Origin: Dokdonella fugitiva | GTDB lineage: Bacteria; Pseudomonadota; Gammaproteobacteria; Xanthomonadales; Rhodanobacteraceae | Length of the DNA: 64,000 nucleotides | Direction of reading: 5' to 3' | NCBI RefSeq assembly: GCF_014138265.1 | Contig: NZ_JACGXL010000004.1 | Span: 124,001 to 188,000 of the forward strand | The notes under the pieces: generated by a model | Seen by the model: the letters and a program-made list of their open reading frames with translations, nothing else | Told to the model about the DNA's origin: nothing | Databases searched by the model: none | Shown here: one piece after another, positions 55,401 to 63,215 of the stretch | Position numbering within the stretch: position 1 is the first letter of the stretch | How the letters are laid out: every line of letters starts with the position of its first letter | Translations under genes and position numbers: made by a program

Positions 55401-58400
55401 TTCCTCGCCGCTCGATGCAGGCGACAGCGTCGCTGCTTCGGCGAACGGCTCCGGCGGCACATCGACGTCAGCCGGCGGCGGCTCGGCGGCGATGCCGGCC
55501 GGCGTCTCGGCGACGTCGCTGTACCAGGTCAGCGACGCCTCGGGCTCCGGCAACGAATCACGCAGCGCGACCATGCGCGCCGCGAGCGCACCGGAATCGG
55601 GCAGTTGCGCATCGCCCGTTTCGAGGCGATGCATCACGTCGCGCGTGAGCGCGGCGGTATCGCGCATCGCGGCGACGCCGACCCGCAACGGCGGGCGATC
55701 GGCGGCGCGCAGGCGCTTGATGTAGGTTTCCAGCGGCGCGAGCACGTTGCCGATGGACGGAATGTCGACCATCGCTATCGCACCGTTGAGCGTGTGCACG
55801 GCGCGCAGCAGCGACTCGCTGGCGCGGACCGCTTCCGGCTCGCAATGCGCGACGTACTCGTCGACCACGGCGAGGTGCGCGGCGACTTCGCTCTGCAGGA
55901 TGTCGAACAGCACCGGATCGATGTTCGGCAGCGGCCCGGCGACGACTTCCGCCGCGGGCGCGGGTGCCGGCGCGGCCGCGCCCGCGACTTCGCCCGCGAG
56001 CGACGCGGTCGCGCGCACGTCGGCGCGCAGCGACGGCTGTTCGCGCACCGGCGCGGGAATCCGGCGGCGCACCGTGCGCCGCACGATGTGCGTGCCGGCC
56101 ATGGCCATCGGCACGCGCGCGTCTTCGCCGGCGGCAACGCGATCGGCCGTGTCCATGATGCCTGCGACGTTCGCGCTCGCGCCCGCTTCCCCACGCAACG
56201 CGGCCAGCAGTGCCGGCAGGGTGCCGATCGCGTGCTCGACCAGCGAGACGGCCGCGTCACCCGGCAGGATCGTGCGATCGAGCACGCGATTGAGCATGTT
56301 CTCGACTTTCCAGCTGAACTCGCCGAGCGTGAGCGCACCGACGAGACGACCGGAACCCTTGAGCGTGTGGAACGAGCGACGGATCGGCTTCAGTTCTTCC
56401 ATGTTGCCGGTGTCGCGCTTCCACACCGGCATCTGGTTCCTGAGGTTGGTGATCTCCTCGTCGACTTCCTCGAGGAACACCTCGCGGATGTCGTCGTCGA
56501 TTTCCTCGGCGGCTGCGCCTTCGAAACCGGCGAGCGACTGTTCGCCCGCGGCGACTTCCTCCTCGATCTCTTCCTCGACCTCGATCCAGTGGCCGTCACC
56601 GTCCGCCGACGCGCTGTCGATGGCGTCGGTCTGGGCCAGGCGAAGGCCGGAGAGGTCGTGCGGCTCGGGTTCGGCGTGGCGTGCTTCGCCGACGACGAGG
56701 TCGTTGAGGTCGCGGCCGGGCAGCACGTCGACCGTCGGCGTCGCGTTCGCCGCAGGATGGTCGATCACGCCGAAATCACGCGCGACCGTCGCGGCCGCCG
56801 GCGGCGGCGCGGCCGCGGCGCTGTGCGCCGGTTCCGCAGGGGCCGGCGTGGGCAGCGGCTTCTCGCGCAGCTCCGCGGGCGGCAGCGGCCAATAGCCGAG
56901 CGCTTCGAGACTCTCGCGCGCGACGTCGAGGATCTTGTCGCGGTTGCGACGCTGTTCGCGTGTCGCCTCGAGGTAGTACTCGATCGCGGCAAGCGCGTCG
57001 GCGAGCTTGTCCATCTGCTCGGCGGTCGGCACGCGCTTGTGCGCGATCAGCTCGACCTCGACGAAGCGCACGACCGCGGTCATGAGTTCGGCCGCGTTGG
57101 CGAGCCCGAGCATGCGCAACGCACCGGCGATCTCTTCCAGCAGGCGCGGGATCTGCTGCACGCGCTGGTGATCCCACGGCGACTCGATGAACGCGATGAT
57201 GTCCTGCTTGGCCTGCTGGATGTTCACCGCGGCCTCGCGCATGAGCGCGTCGAGGATGCGGCGCACTTCCGCCTTCGGCAGCTCGAGTTCGCCACCACTC
57301 GGCGCTTCGCTGTCGCCGCCGTCGCCGAGGCGTTCGATGTGGTCGTCGAGCGAAGCTTCGACGTAGAGCAATGCGCCGGCGACGTCGAGCAATGCGCCTT
57401 CGTCGACCGGGCGGCGATGCTGCGACATCTCCTCGATGATTTCGCGCTGTTCGCCGACGACGCGGCGCGGCACGCCGAGGCCGAGCATGCCGAGCGTGTC
57501 GCCGACGCGGTTGAGCACTTCCGCCTGCGCGGCGAGTTCGGACGCGTCGGTGTTGTGCCCGCGCAGGAAGATGTCGAGCGCTTCCTTGACGCGCACGAGG
57601 TCGTCCTTGATCGCCGCCGACACCGTGCCGAGCAGGTTCTTGTTGCGGCCCGTCATCGAGCCCTGCGCGTGCTGCAGTTCGCTCTGCGTCGGCAGCAGCG
57701 TGTCGAGGCGGTAGGTGCGGCGGATCTCGACGCAGCGCGTGCCCGGTGCCACCCCGTTGGAACCGGAGTGCGCGATGTAGTACAGCAGGTTCTTGATCAG
57801 CTCGCGCGGCGGCTTCGCCGCGAACGTCGTCTCGCCACCTTCGGCGAAACGGTGGATCTCGCGATCGACGCGACCGAACAGCAGCTTGACCGCGACGCTC
57901 GGCTCGAGTCCGCGGTTCTCAACGGCCTCGACCACGCCGGCGGCGATCCACCACAGGCGACGCGGCTCCACGCCGTGCGAGATCGCGCGCAGGCGATCGA
58001 GCACGTCGATGAGACGGCGCAGGTGTTCGCCATTGGCGGAATCGCGGAACCACTTCAGCAGCGCGGCCTGGAACGCGAGGCGCAGGCGCAGTGCCTGCGT
58101 ACGCAGCTCGGCCGGCGCGGTCGGCTGGTCTGTGCCCGCGGCAGCGTCCGGCAGCGGCAGGCCGAGGTCGGGCGAGAACAGCGCCGATTCGCTCAGCAGG
58201 TTCTCGCCGCGCACCGCGCGCAGGTCGTTCAGCAGCGGCAACAGGACGATCGGGATGTCCTTGTGGCCGCTCTGCAGACGCTCGAGGTAGTCCGGCAACT
58301 GGACCATGCCGCGCATGAGCACGGAATAGCCCTCGTCGCGCTGCTTGATCGTGTCGGCGACGAGCGCTTCGGCGAGGCGCTCCATGTTCTCGACCACCAT

Positions 58401-58598
58401 CGCCGCGCCGTACAGCTCGACCATGCGCAGCGTGCCCTGCACCTGGTGCAGGTGTTCGGAACACGCGCGCATGAGCGCGAGGTTGTCGGGCTCCTCGACG
58501 TAGGTTTCGAGCGCCTCTCGCGCCTGCGCGAGCGTCGCATCGAGTGCCGGCTTGACCCAGTTCAGGGCGGTGAATTCGCCATCGTCGTACAGTTTCAT
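52425..58598 (-). CDS. chpA: Hybrid chemosensory histidine kinase ChpA (PilL), multi-Hpt CheA
   Basis: 2057 aa. The N-terminal 1350 residues contain Hpt-like bundles. Four keep a His: HQVQGTLRMV (His51), HTLKGSGRLVG (about 744), HTLNGAIAMV (about 933) and HTLKGGARMAG (about 1303). Two or more others have lost it (LEEIAGALRMLGL, LNRVGDTLGMLGLG). Long acidic linkers separate them. The CheA core follows: dimerisation about 1400-1560, HATPase with NALAHGIEKP (about 1634), DDGRGMD and GRGVGMDVV, a CheW-like regulatory domain about 1760-1900, and a C-terminal receiver with phospho-Asp in MLLLDIEMPRMDG (about 1983). It controls type IV pilus twitching and, in Pseudomonas, cAMP signalling. Confidence 0.95.
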   Translation of the reverse strand: MKLYDDGEFTALNWVKPALDATLAQAREALETYVEEPDNLALMRACSEHLHQVQGTLRMVELYGAAMVVENMERLAEALVADTIKQRDEGYSVLMRGMVQLPDYLERLQSGHKDIPIVLLPLLNDLRAVRGENLLSESALFSPDLGLPLPDAAAGTDQPTAPAELRTQALRLRLAFQAALLKWFRDSANGEHLRRLIDVLDRLRAISHGVEPRRLWWIAAGVVEAVENRGLEPSVAVKLLFGRVDREIHRFAEGGETTFAAKPPRELIKNLLYYIAHSGSNGVAPGTRCVEIRRTYRLDTLLPTQSELQHAQGSMTGRNKNLLGTVSAAIKDDLVRVKEALDIFLRGHNTDASELAAQAEVLNRVGDTLGMLGLGVPRRVVGEQREIIEEMSQHRRPVDEGALLDVAGALLYVEASLDDHIERLGDGGDSEAPSGGELELPKAEVRRILDALMREAAVNIQQAKQDIIAFIESPWDHQRVQQIPRLLEEIAGALRMLGLANAAELMTAVVRFVEVELIAHKRVPTAEQMDKLADALAAIEYYLEATREQRRNRDKILDVARESLEALGYWPLPPAELREKPLPTPAPAEPAHSAAAAPPPAAATVARDFGVIDHPAANATPTVDVLPGRDLNDLVVGEARHAEPEPHDLSGLRLAQTDAIDSASADGDGHWIEVEEEIEEEVAAGEQSLAGFEGAAAEEIDDDIREVFLEEVDEEITNLRNQMPVWKRDTGNMEELKPIRRSFHTLKGSGRLVGALTLGEFSWKVENMLNRVLDRTILPGDAAVSLVEHAIGTLPALLAALRGEAGASANVAGIMDTADRVAAGEDARVPMAMAGTHIVRRTVRRRIPAPVREQPSLRADVRATASLAGEVAGAAAPAPAPAAEVVAGPLPNIDPVLFDILQSEVAAHLAVVDEYVAHCEPEAVRASESLLRAVHTLNGAIAMVDIPSIGNVLAPLETYIKRLRAADRPPLRVGVAAMRDTAALTRDVMHRLETGDAQLPDSGALAARMVALRDSLPEPEASLTWYSDVAETPAGIAAEPPPADVDVPPEPFAEAATLSPASSGEEITVDDWLRDAHEAIAMADSELPPQAQIPDDLAAALAEFEKLPTLQARAQEETPVTAHDASIEAMFADLPIEEISLEEPAIDVPPIVGAPEIANVPFPDAGELQIEEVELDSGDDPLADFGGFDDAAPTAMPEVPVDEPEAVGSIFLDEPEVAAPAPVAPAAPATAAPHAPLGGREAPPLAEDPQPEGALEAADADDDLLDIFVTESEDILDHADSVVASLRESPHERAHIVSLQRDLHTLKGGARMAGLAPIGDLSHAMESLVDAVSDGRLAVDRAAVESLERGFDRLHVLVQRVAQRKALAMPLHAIARFEALVAGEDLRGGTAPAAAASQAHAEPAAGSSATAGAAALQASRPAPAPRHLTAMDQEEVERAPQEMIRVRSELLDSLVNFAGEVSIYRSRLEQQISNFRFNLVEFEQTVNRLREQLRKLEIETEAQIIARYQREQHDSTSTFDPLELDRFSQLQQLSRALGESVSDLVSIQGILDDQTRQSETLLLQQSRVSSELQEGLMRTRMVPFDSLVPNLRRTLRQAAQEIGKRAQLKVDGAHGEMDRNLLERMKAPFEHMLRNALAHGIEKPDERTGVGKPAEGTVNIAVSREATEVVLRITDDGRGMDREAIRRKAIERGLLKPDVQLSDRDLYGFILETGFSTAEQVTQLAGRGVGMDVVNNEIKQLGGSLTIDSKHGQGTQFTIRLPFTLAVTQAILVKLGESNYAIPMSSVQGVARIAHDDLERRIADGNPKHNYAGEEFNIYELSQLLGLPRPRTTSDETQIPLLMTRTGDQRAAVRIDGVVGSREIVVKSVGPQVSSVPGIFGATIMGDGSVVMILDLAPLVRRLAALRARIDAGAIEAPAFMTPEPEQAVDVRAKPLVMVVDDSITMRKVTTRVLERADFEVLTAKDGLDALEKLQETVPDIMLLDIEMPRMDGYELATYMRNDSRLRKVPIIMITSRTGEKHRQRALEIGVERYLGKPYQEDDLLRQVQEVLRRERV

Positions 58599-58602
58599 GC
58601 CA

Positions 58603-58695
58603 CTAGCCTCGACTGCGACGACCGGCGCTCGCCGTGCGCGGCGCCACGGAGGCGCCCGCCTGGGACGGATGGAGGAGGATCAGGGGTCGCTTCAT
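58603..58695 (-). CDS. Short ORF between pilJ and chpA (30 aa)
   Basis: The ATG lies 10 bases after the pilJ stop. The product begins MKRPLILLHPSQAGASV and ends SAGRRSRG; its TAG is four bases before the chpA ATG. It fills nearly all of the 107-base gap. No homology or domain is recognised, and it may be fortuitous. Confidence 0.25.
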   Translation of the reverse strand: MKRPLILLHPSQAGASVAPRTASAGRRSRG

Positions 58696-58705
58696 TCGTC
58701 TCGAC

Positions 58706-60742
58706 TCATCCCGGCAGTTTGAAGTCGGCGACCGATCGACGCAGGTCAGAAGCGAGCTGCGCGAGGTTGCCGATCGACTCCGCGGTCTGGCTGGCGCCGA
58801 CCGAGGTTTGCGAGGTGATCTCCTGAATCACGTTCATCGTCGCTGAGATGTTGGTTGCCGCGGCCGACTGCTGTCGCGCCGAGGTCGAGATGCCCTGAAT
58901 CAGCGCCGCGAGGTTGTTCGACACGTTCTCGATCTCGCCGAGCGCGTGGCCCGCGTCCTCGGCGAGGCGCGCGCCGGACACCACTTCGGAGGTCGTCTGT
59001 TCCATCGAGCTGACCGCCTCGTTGGTGTCGGACTGAATCGTCTGCACCAGCGTTTCGATTCGCTTCGTCGCGCCCGACGCGCGCTCGGCCAGTCGCTGCA
59101 CTTCGTCGGCGACGACCGCGAAGCCGCGGCCCGCTTCACCGGCCGAAGCGGCCTGGATGGCTGCGTTCAAGGCGAGGATGTTGGTCTGTTCGGCAAGATC
59201 GTTGATCAGTTCGACGATCGCGCCGATCTCCTGCGACGATTCGCCGAGGCGCTTGATTCGCTTCGATGTCTCCTGGATCTGGTCGCGGATCGAGTCCATG
59301 CCCTGGATCGTCTGGCGCACGACCTGCGCGCCGTTCGCGGCGATCTGCACCGAGCGCTGCGCGACGTCCGCGCTTTCGGCGGAGTTCTTCGACACGTTGT
59401 CGATCGACGTCGCCATGTCGTTGATCGCGACCGACGCGGAACTGATCTGGCGCGCCTGGTGCTGCGCGGCGTCGGCCAGCTGCATCGCGGTCGCCTGCGT
59501 TTCCTGCGCCGCGGCGGACACCTGCACGGCGGTCTCGTTGATCGTCGTGACGAGGCTGCGCAGCGCCTCCACCGCGAAGTTGACCGAGTCGGCGATCGCG
59601 CCCGTGATGTCCTCGGTGACGGTCGCCTTTACGGTCAGGTCACCCTCGGCGAGCGATCCCATCTCGTCGAGCAGGCGCAGAATCGCGTCCTGGTTTCGCT
59701 GGTTCAGTTCATTGGTCTGCTGCAGGCGGCGGCGCTGGTCGCGGATCAGGTTGTAACCGAGGAACAGCAGCAGCAGCATCGCGATGGCGGCGGCGAGCGC
59801 GCCCCACAGCGGGTTGCGGAAGTTCGTCAGGTTCTTCGTCGACGACATCGCGTCGATCGTCTGCGCCGCGGTGACCGCGCGCAGCAGCACGTCCTGGCTG
59901 TCCGTGAACGATTTGTCCGACGCGTCCTTGACCGCCTGCAGGTTCGGCGCGGAGTCGACGATGGTCTTGACCGGCTCGGTGACCGCGGTCCATTGCTGCG
60001 CGACGTCACCGACGATCTGCTTCGCGGCGGCGTTGTCGAGCGGCTTGATGTTGAGTTCGGGCGCGCCCTCGAGCAGGCCGGTGACGACGGTCTGGTACAG
60101 GCGCGAGTCGCGGCCGAGGCCGTCGGCGGACAACTGGGTGTCGGCACCGCCGACGAGGATGCGCGTGACGCGGTTGCTCATGCGATCGGCGAGCTGCATC
60201 TGGCGCGAGGCGATGTAGACCTGCGAGGCGCTGGCGTTGCGGTCGGTCAGGATGTTGACGACCTCGCTCATGCGCGAGTTGAGCGCGGAAACCTTGTCGA
60301 TGAAGTCCTTCGCGTTGGTGTTCGCGGTGAGGACGACAGCCTGGTTGTCGATGATCTTCTTGGCGTCGGCCTGCAGCTGCCTCCAGGCCGAGGTCAGCGC
60401 CTCGATCTCCTTCGGCATGCGGACGGAATAGCCCTTCATGCCGGTCTTGTCGCCCTGGTTCAGCGCTTCGACGTAGGCGTTGATGTTCTCGCTCGTGCTC
60501 TTGAGCTCCTGGAAGGCGAGTTCATTGCCGCCCGCCGCTTCCGCCGCGTACTTGGCGAGCTGCTGCGAGGACACCTGGATCTGCGTCGTGTAGGCGACTG
60601 CTTTTCGATCCTGCACGTTCTGGAAGTACAACAGGACGAAATTCGCGATCGCGATGATGAACAGGACGCCCAGCACGACGAACAGCACCGTGTTGGCGCG
60701 ACCGCCGCGCTCGAGTCCGACTGCACCCGACGTAGTACTCAC
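58706..60742 (-). CDS. pilJ: Type IV pilus chemoreceptor PilJ
   Basis: 678 aa from a GTG at 60742 ([14 protein letters not shown]), with GGGGGTGAAGT upstream. Two membrane segments flank a periplasmic sensor domain: about 17-37 ([20 protein letters not shown]) and about 310-330 ([20 protein letters not shown]). A HAMP-like region follows, then the methyl-accepting signalling domain with the hairpin tip [20 protein letters not shown] and [16 protein letters not shown]. In Pseudomonas PilJ senses pilin or pilus retraction on surfaces. No pilK methyltransferase gene is adjacent. Confidence 0.95.
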   Translation of the reverse strand: MSTTSGAVGLERGGRANTVLFVVLGVLFIIAIANFVLLYFQNVQDRKAVAYTTQIQVSSQQLAKYAAEAAGGNELAFQELKSTSENINAYVEALNQGDKTGMKGYSVRMPKEIEALTSAWRQLQADAKKIIDNQAVVLTANTNAKDFIDKVSALNSRMSEVVNILTDRNASASQVYIASRQMQLADRMSNRVTRILVGGADTQLSADGLGRDSRLYQTVVTGLLEGAPELNIKPLDNAAAKQIVGDVAQQWTAVTEPVKTIVDSAPNLQAVKDASDKSFTDSQDVLLRAVTAAQTIDAMSSTKNLTNFRNPLWGALAAAIAMLLLLFLGYNLIRDQRRRLQQTNELNQRNQDAILRLLDEMGSLAEGDLTVKATVTEDITGAIADSVNFAVEALRSLVTTINETAVQVSAAAQETQATAMQLADAAQHQARQISSASVAINDMATSIDNVSKNSAESADVAQRSVQIAANGAQVVRQTIQGMDSIRDQIQETSKRIKRLGESSQEIGAIVELINDLAEQTNILALNAAIQAASAGEAGRGFAVVADEVQRLAERASGATKRIETLVQTIQSDTNEAVSSMEQTTSEVVSGARLAEDAGHALGEIENVSNNLAALIQGISTSARQQSAAATNISATMNVIQEITSQTSVGASQTAESIGNLAQLASDLRRSVADFKLPG

Positions 60743-60752
60743 ACTTCACCCC

Positions 60753-60803
60753 CTATCGTTCTTCTCTCATCGCCGACCACGGCGGGTCGCCGATGCGGGA
60801 CAT
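60753..60803 (-). CDS. Short ORF between pilI and pilJ (16 aa)
   Basis: The ATG is one base after the pilI stop (TGAAATG). The product MSRIGDPPWSAMREER ends in TAG 10 bases before the pilJ GTG. It is one of four short ORFs filling gaps in this operon and is probably too small for a stable protein. Confidence 0.2.
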   Translation of the reverse strand: MSRIGDPPWSAMREER

Positions 60804-60804
60804 T

Positions 60805-61353
60805 TCATGCCGCGGCCTGCTGGAAATGCGCGCTGCGCACGAGGGCCGCCATGCTGAACAGGCCCCACTGCACGTCGCCCAGCTGGACATTCTCGCCAAC
60901 GTAGTTGTTGTAGCGCTCGTCGGCCTCGCCGACGGCCGCGGTCAGCTGCTCCTCGGAGAAGCTGCGCTGGCCCTGAACCTCGTCGACGAGCAGGCCGACG
61001 CTGCCGCCGTGCTGGCGCACGACGAGCACGCGCGTCGTCTCGGTGTTCGGGCTGCGCCCTCCGCCGACGAAGTCGCGCAGGTCGACCACCGGCACGAGAT
61101 TGCCGCGCACGTTGGCGACGCCGAGCAGCCAGCTCTTCGCGCCGGGCACGAGCGTGACTACCGGCGGCGTCAGGATTTCGTTGACCTCGGCGATGCTGCT
61201 CACGAAGTGCCGGTCGCCGATGCGGAAGCCGATGCCGCGCCACAGGCCCGGCGCGTCGACTTGCTCCGGCGCGCCGGCCGCGTGCGCGAGGCTGCGGCGC
61301 TCGTATTCGGCGAGCACCTCGTAAGGCGTGGCGGAAAAATTCTGCGAGGCCAT
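60805..61353 (-). CDS. pilI: Type IV pilus chemosensory adaptor PilI (CheW)
   Basis: 182 aa with one CheW domain (about 38-172): WRGIGFRIGDRHFVSSIAEV, LLGVANVRGNLVPVVDLRDF, VLVVRQHGGSVGLLVDEVQG. The N-terminal extension (MASQNFSATPYEVLAEYERR) is typical of PilI. It couples PilJ to ChpA. It follows pilG after 108 bases in which a short ORF occurs and where pilH would usually be found. Confidence 0.94.
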   Translation of the reverse strand: MASQNFSATPYEVLAEYERRSLAHAAGAPEQVDAPGLWRGIGFRIGDRHFVSSIAEVNEILTPPVVTLVPGAKSWLLGVANVRGNLVPVVDLRDFVGGGRSPNTETTRVLVVRQHGGSVGLLVDEVQGQRSFSEEQLTAAVGEADERYNNYVGENVQLGDVQWGLFSMAALVRSAHFQQAAA

Positions 61354-61354
61354 G

Positions 61355-61435
61355 TCAGCGATCCCTCATCGCGCGCGCGCCCGCACGGCGGGTCGCCGCG
61401 GTCGCGACACTTGCGGTGGTACGCATCGCTGCCAT
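61355..61435 (-). CDS. Short ORF between pilG and pilI (26 aa)
   Basis: GAAGGGGAAGAG directly precedes the ATG, a good ribosome-binding site for so small an ORF. The product begins MAAMRTTASVATAATRRAG and ends ARAMRDR. Its TGA is one base before the pilI ATG (TGACATG), so terminating ribosomes could restart on pilI. No resemblance to PilH was seen. Confidence 0.3.
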   Translation of the reverse strand: MAAMRTTASVATAATRRAGARAMRDR

Positions 61436-61461
61436 CTCTTCCCCTTCCGAATGGCGCCCGT

Positions 61462-61860
61462 TCACGTCCCGTCGACGTGGCGACGGATCGCGCCGAGCAG
61501 TTCTTCGCGGGTGAACGGCTTGGTCAGGTACTGCTCCGAGCCGACGATGCGCCCGCGTGCCTTGTCGAACAGGCCGTCCTTGGACGACAGCATGATCACC
61601 GGCGTGTTCTTGAACATCTGGTTGTTCTTGATCAGCGCGCACGTCTGGTAGCCGTCCAGCCGCGGCATCATGATGTCAACGAAGATGATTTGCGGCTGCT
61701 GGTCTGAGATCTTCGCGAGCGCCTCGAAACCGTCGGTCGCGGTGACGACTTCGCATCCTTCCTTGCGCAGCAAGGTCTCGGCAGTGCGGCGGATGGTCTT
61801 CGAATCGTCGATGACCATGACCTTGACGCCGTTCAGGCCGCCCTCTTTTGTGTCGTCCAC
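61462..61860 (-). CDS. pilG: Twitching motility response regulator PilG
   Basis: 132 aa from a GTG at 61860 preceded by GAGGGGG. It is a single receiver domain with acidic pocket DDS (18-20), phospho-Asp in IIFVDIMMPRLDG (Asp62), and YLTKPFTREELLGAI with the conserved Lys. The exact strings KVMVIDDSKTIRRTAETLL and DGYQTCALIKNN are strongly PilG-like. Phospho-PilG promotes pilus extension through PilB partners. First gene of pilG-pilI-pilJ-chpA-chpB-chpC. Confidence 0.95.
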   Translation of the reverse strand: MDDTKEGGLNGVKVMVIDDSKTIRRTAETLLRKEGCEVVTATDGFEALAKISDQQPQIIFVDIMMPRLDGYQTCALIKNNQMFKNTPVIMLSSKDGLFDKARGRIVGSEQYLTKPFTREELLGAIRRHVDGT

Positions 61861-61925
61861 CTAACCCCCTCGCCACTCGACATCTATGTCCGCGGCCATC
61901 GCCGTAAAATCGGACGCGTCGCCAT

Positions 61926-61944
61926 GGCATGCAAACCGCATGCC
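61926..61944 (-). other. Hairpin in the pilG leader
   Basis: GGCATGC and GCATGCC form a perfect 7-bp stem with a 5-base loop, about 65 bases before the pilG start and inside the predicted transcript. It could be a protein-binding site (palindromic) or an mRNA structure. No regulator can be named. Confidence 0.35.
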
Positions 61945-61996
61945 TGAAATGACGGAATACGACACGCCGGACCTGGCGCATCACGCGACCGTACCC

Positions 61997-62026
61997 CTTA
62001 TCCAACATAGCTAGCGAAGCTGTCAA
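61997..62026 (-). promoter_or_regulatory. Candidate promoter for the pilG operon
   Basis: TTGACA (perfect -35) is followed after 18 bases by GATAAG (4 of 6 to TATAAT). A transcript from about 61990 would have a leader of some 130 bases. This is the only perfect TTGACA noted in front of an operon in the window. Confidence 0.5.
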
Positions 62027-62231
62027 GTTGTTGGCGTAAGTCCACGAACTGACGAAAGTTCGCGTCTCCGCCGAGGCGCTGCGCAAGCGTTCCGAGTGTA
62101 GTATGCGACCCGCCCTGCGGTTGCGACGGGTTTCGCGCTTGCGCCGCCGTTGTGCACAGCAAAAATCGGCGCAATGTGACGCTCCCGACCCCTCGTGGCA
62201 TGGTTCGCAGCCGGCCCCGAGGCTGCCCCGC

Positions 62232-62237
62232 TATGCT
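62232..62237 (+). promoter_or_regulatory. -10-like element upstream of gshB
   Basis: CCGCTATGCTCC holds TATGCT (4 of 6) 28 bases before the gshB ATG. No -35 partner was found at normal spacing. Confidence 0.3.
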
Positions 62238-62264
62238 CCACCCACGCGCGTCCCGGAAGACTGC

Positions 62265-63215
62265 ATGACCCGTAACCTAGCCGTGCTGATGGATCCGATC
62301 GGCACGATCAACCCGAAGAAGGACACCACCCTGGCGTTGCTGCTCGAAGCGCAGCGCCGCGGCCATTCCCTCCACTACATGACCCAGGGCGACCTCGCGG
62401 TGCGCGACGGCGCGGCCTGGGCGCGGCTCGCGCCGCTGGCCGTGCGCGACGACCCGCACGACTGGTTCACCGTCGGCGCCCCGGCCTGGCGGCCGCTCGC
62501 CGGCATCGACTACGCGTTCGCGCGCAAGGACCCGCCGGTCGACGCCCAGTTCATCTACGACACGATGGTGCTCGAGCTCGCCCAGCAGGGCGGCGTCGAG
62601 GTCGTGAACGACCCGCGCGGCCTGCGCGACGCCAACGAGAAGCTGTTTTCGCTGCAGTTCCCGCAGTGCTGCCCGCCGACCGCGATCGCGCGCGACGCCG
62701 CCGAACTCAAGCGCTTCGCCGCCGAGCACGGCGAGGTCGTGCTCAAGCCGCTCGACGGCATGGGCGGGCGCAGCATCTTCCGCTCGCGCCACGGCGACCC
62801 GAACCTCAACGTGATCCTCGAAACGCTGACCGGCAACGGCCGCGGCTTCGCGATCGCGCAGAAGTTCATCCCGGAGATCAGTGCGGGCGACAAGCGCATC
62901 CTCATGATCGACGGCGAGCCGGTGCCTTACGCGCTCGCGCGAATACCGCAGGGCGACGATTTCCGCGGCAACCTCGCTGCGGGCGGCAAGGGCGTCGGCG
63001 TGCCGCTGTCCGAGCGCGACCGCTGGATCGCCGCGCAGGTCGGCCCCGAGCTGCGCCGGCGTCGCATGCGCTTCGTCGGCCTCGACGTCATCGGCGACTG
63101 GCTCACCGAGATCAACGTGACCTCGCCGACCTGCGCGCGCGAGCTCGACGCGCAGTTCGGCCTCAACATTGCCGGGCTGCTGTTCGACCGGCTCGAAGCT
63201 GGCGCACCCGCCTGA
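62265..63215 (+). CDS. gshB: Glutathione synthetase
   Basis: GshB joins gamma-glutamylcysteine and glycine using ATP. The ATG at 62265 (MTRNLAVLMDPIGTINPKKD) has GGAAGA upstream and gives 316 aa, the family length. The N-domain contains LEAQRRGHSLHYM and FARKDPPVDAQFIYDTMVLE; the ATP-grasp domain contains VVLKPLDGMGGRSIFR, GDKRILMIDGEPVPYALARI and DWLTEINVTSPTCARELD. It overlaps the next gene by one base (TGATG). gshB beside pilG is conserved in Pseudomonas and Xanthomonas. Confidence 0.97.
   Translation: MTRNLAVLMDPIGTINPKKDTTLALLLEAQRRGHSLHYMTQGDLAVRDGAAWARLAPLAVRDDPHDWFTVGAPAWRPLAGIDYAFARKDPPVDAQFIYDTMVLELAQQGGVEVVNDPRGLRDANEKLFSLQFPQCCPPTAIARDAAELKRFAAEHGEVVLKPLDGMGGRSIFRSRHGDPNLNVILETLTGNGRGFAIAQKFIPEISAGDKRILMIDGEPVPYALARIPQGDDFRGNLAAGGKGVGVPLSERDRWIAAQVGPELRRRRMRFVGLDVIGDWLTEINVTSPTCARELDAQFGLNIAGLLFDRLEAGAPA

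Larger units (their letters stand above)
61861..62264. other. Divergent intergenic region between pilG and gshB (404 bases)
   Basis: No gene is convincing here. It holds a pilG promoter candidate (61997-62026), a leader hairpin (61926-61944) and a TATGCT element before gshB (62232-62237). The middle portion (62040-62200) shows only moderate GC and a CAGCAAAAATCGGCGCAA stretch. A 67-codon frame at 61998-62201 on the minus strand overlaps the promoter and was not accepted. Confidence 0.6.

Noticed and set aside
54399-58826. A 1475-codon open frame on the plus strand opposite chpA
   Set aside because: It is the complement of a well-supported kinase and shows only Arg-rich shadow sequence.
61998-62201. 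A 67-codon minus-strand frame upstream of pilG
   Set aside because: It spans the predicted TTGACA promoter, has no ribosome-binding site and no recognisable motif.
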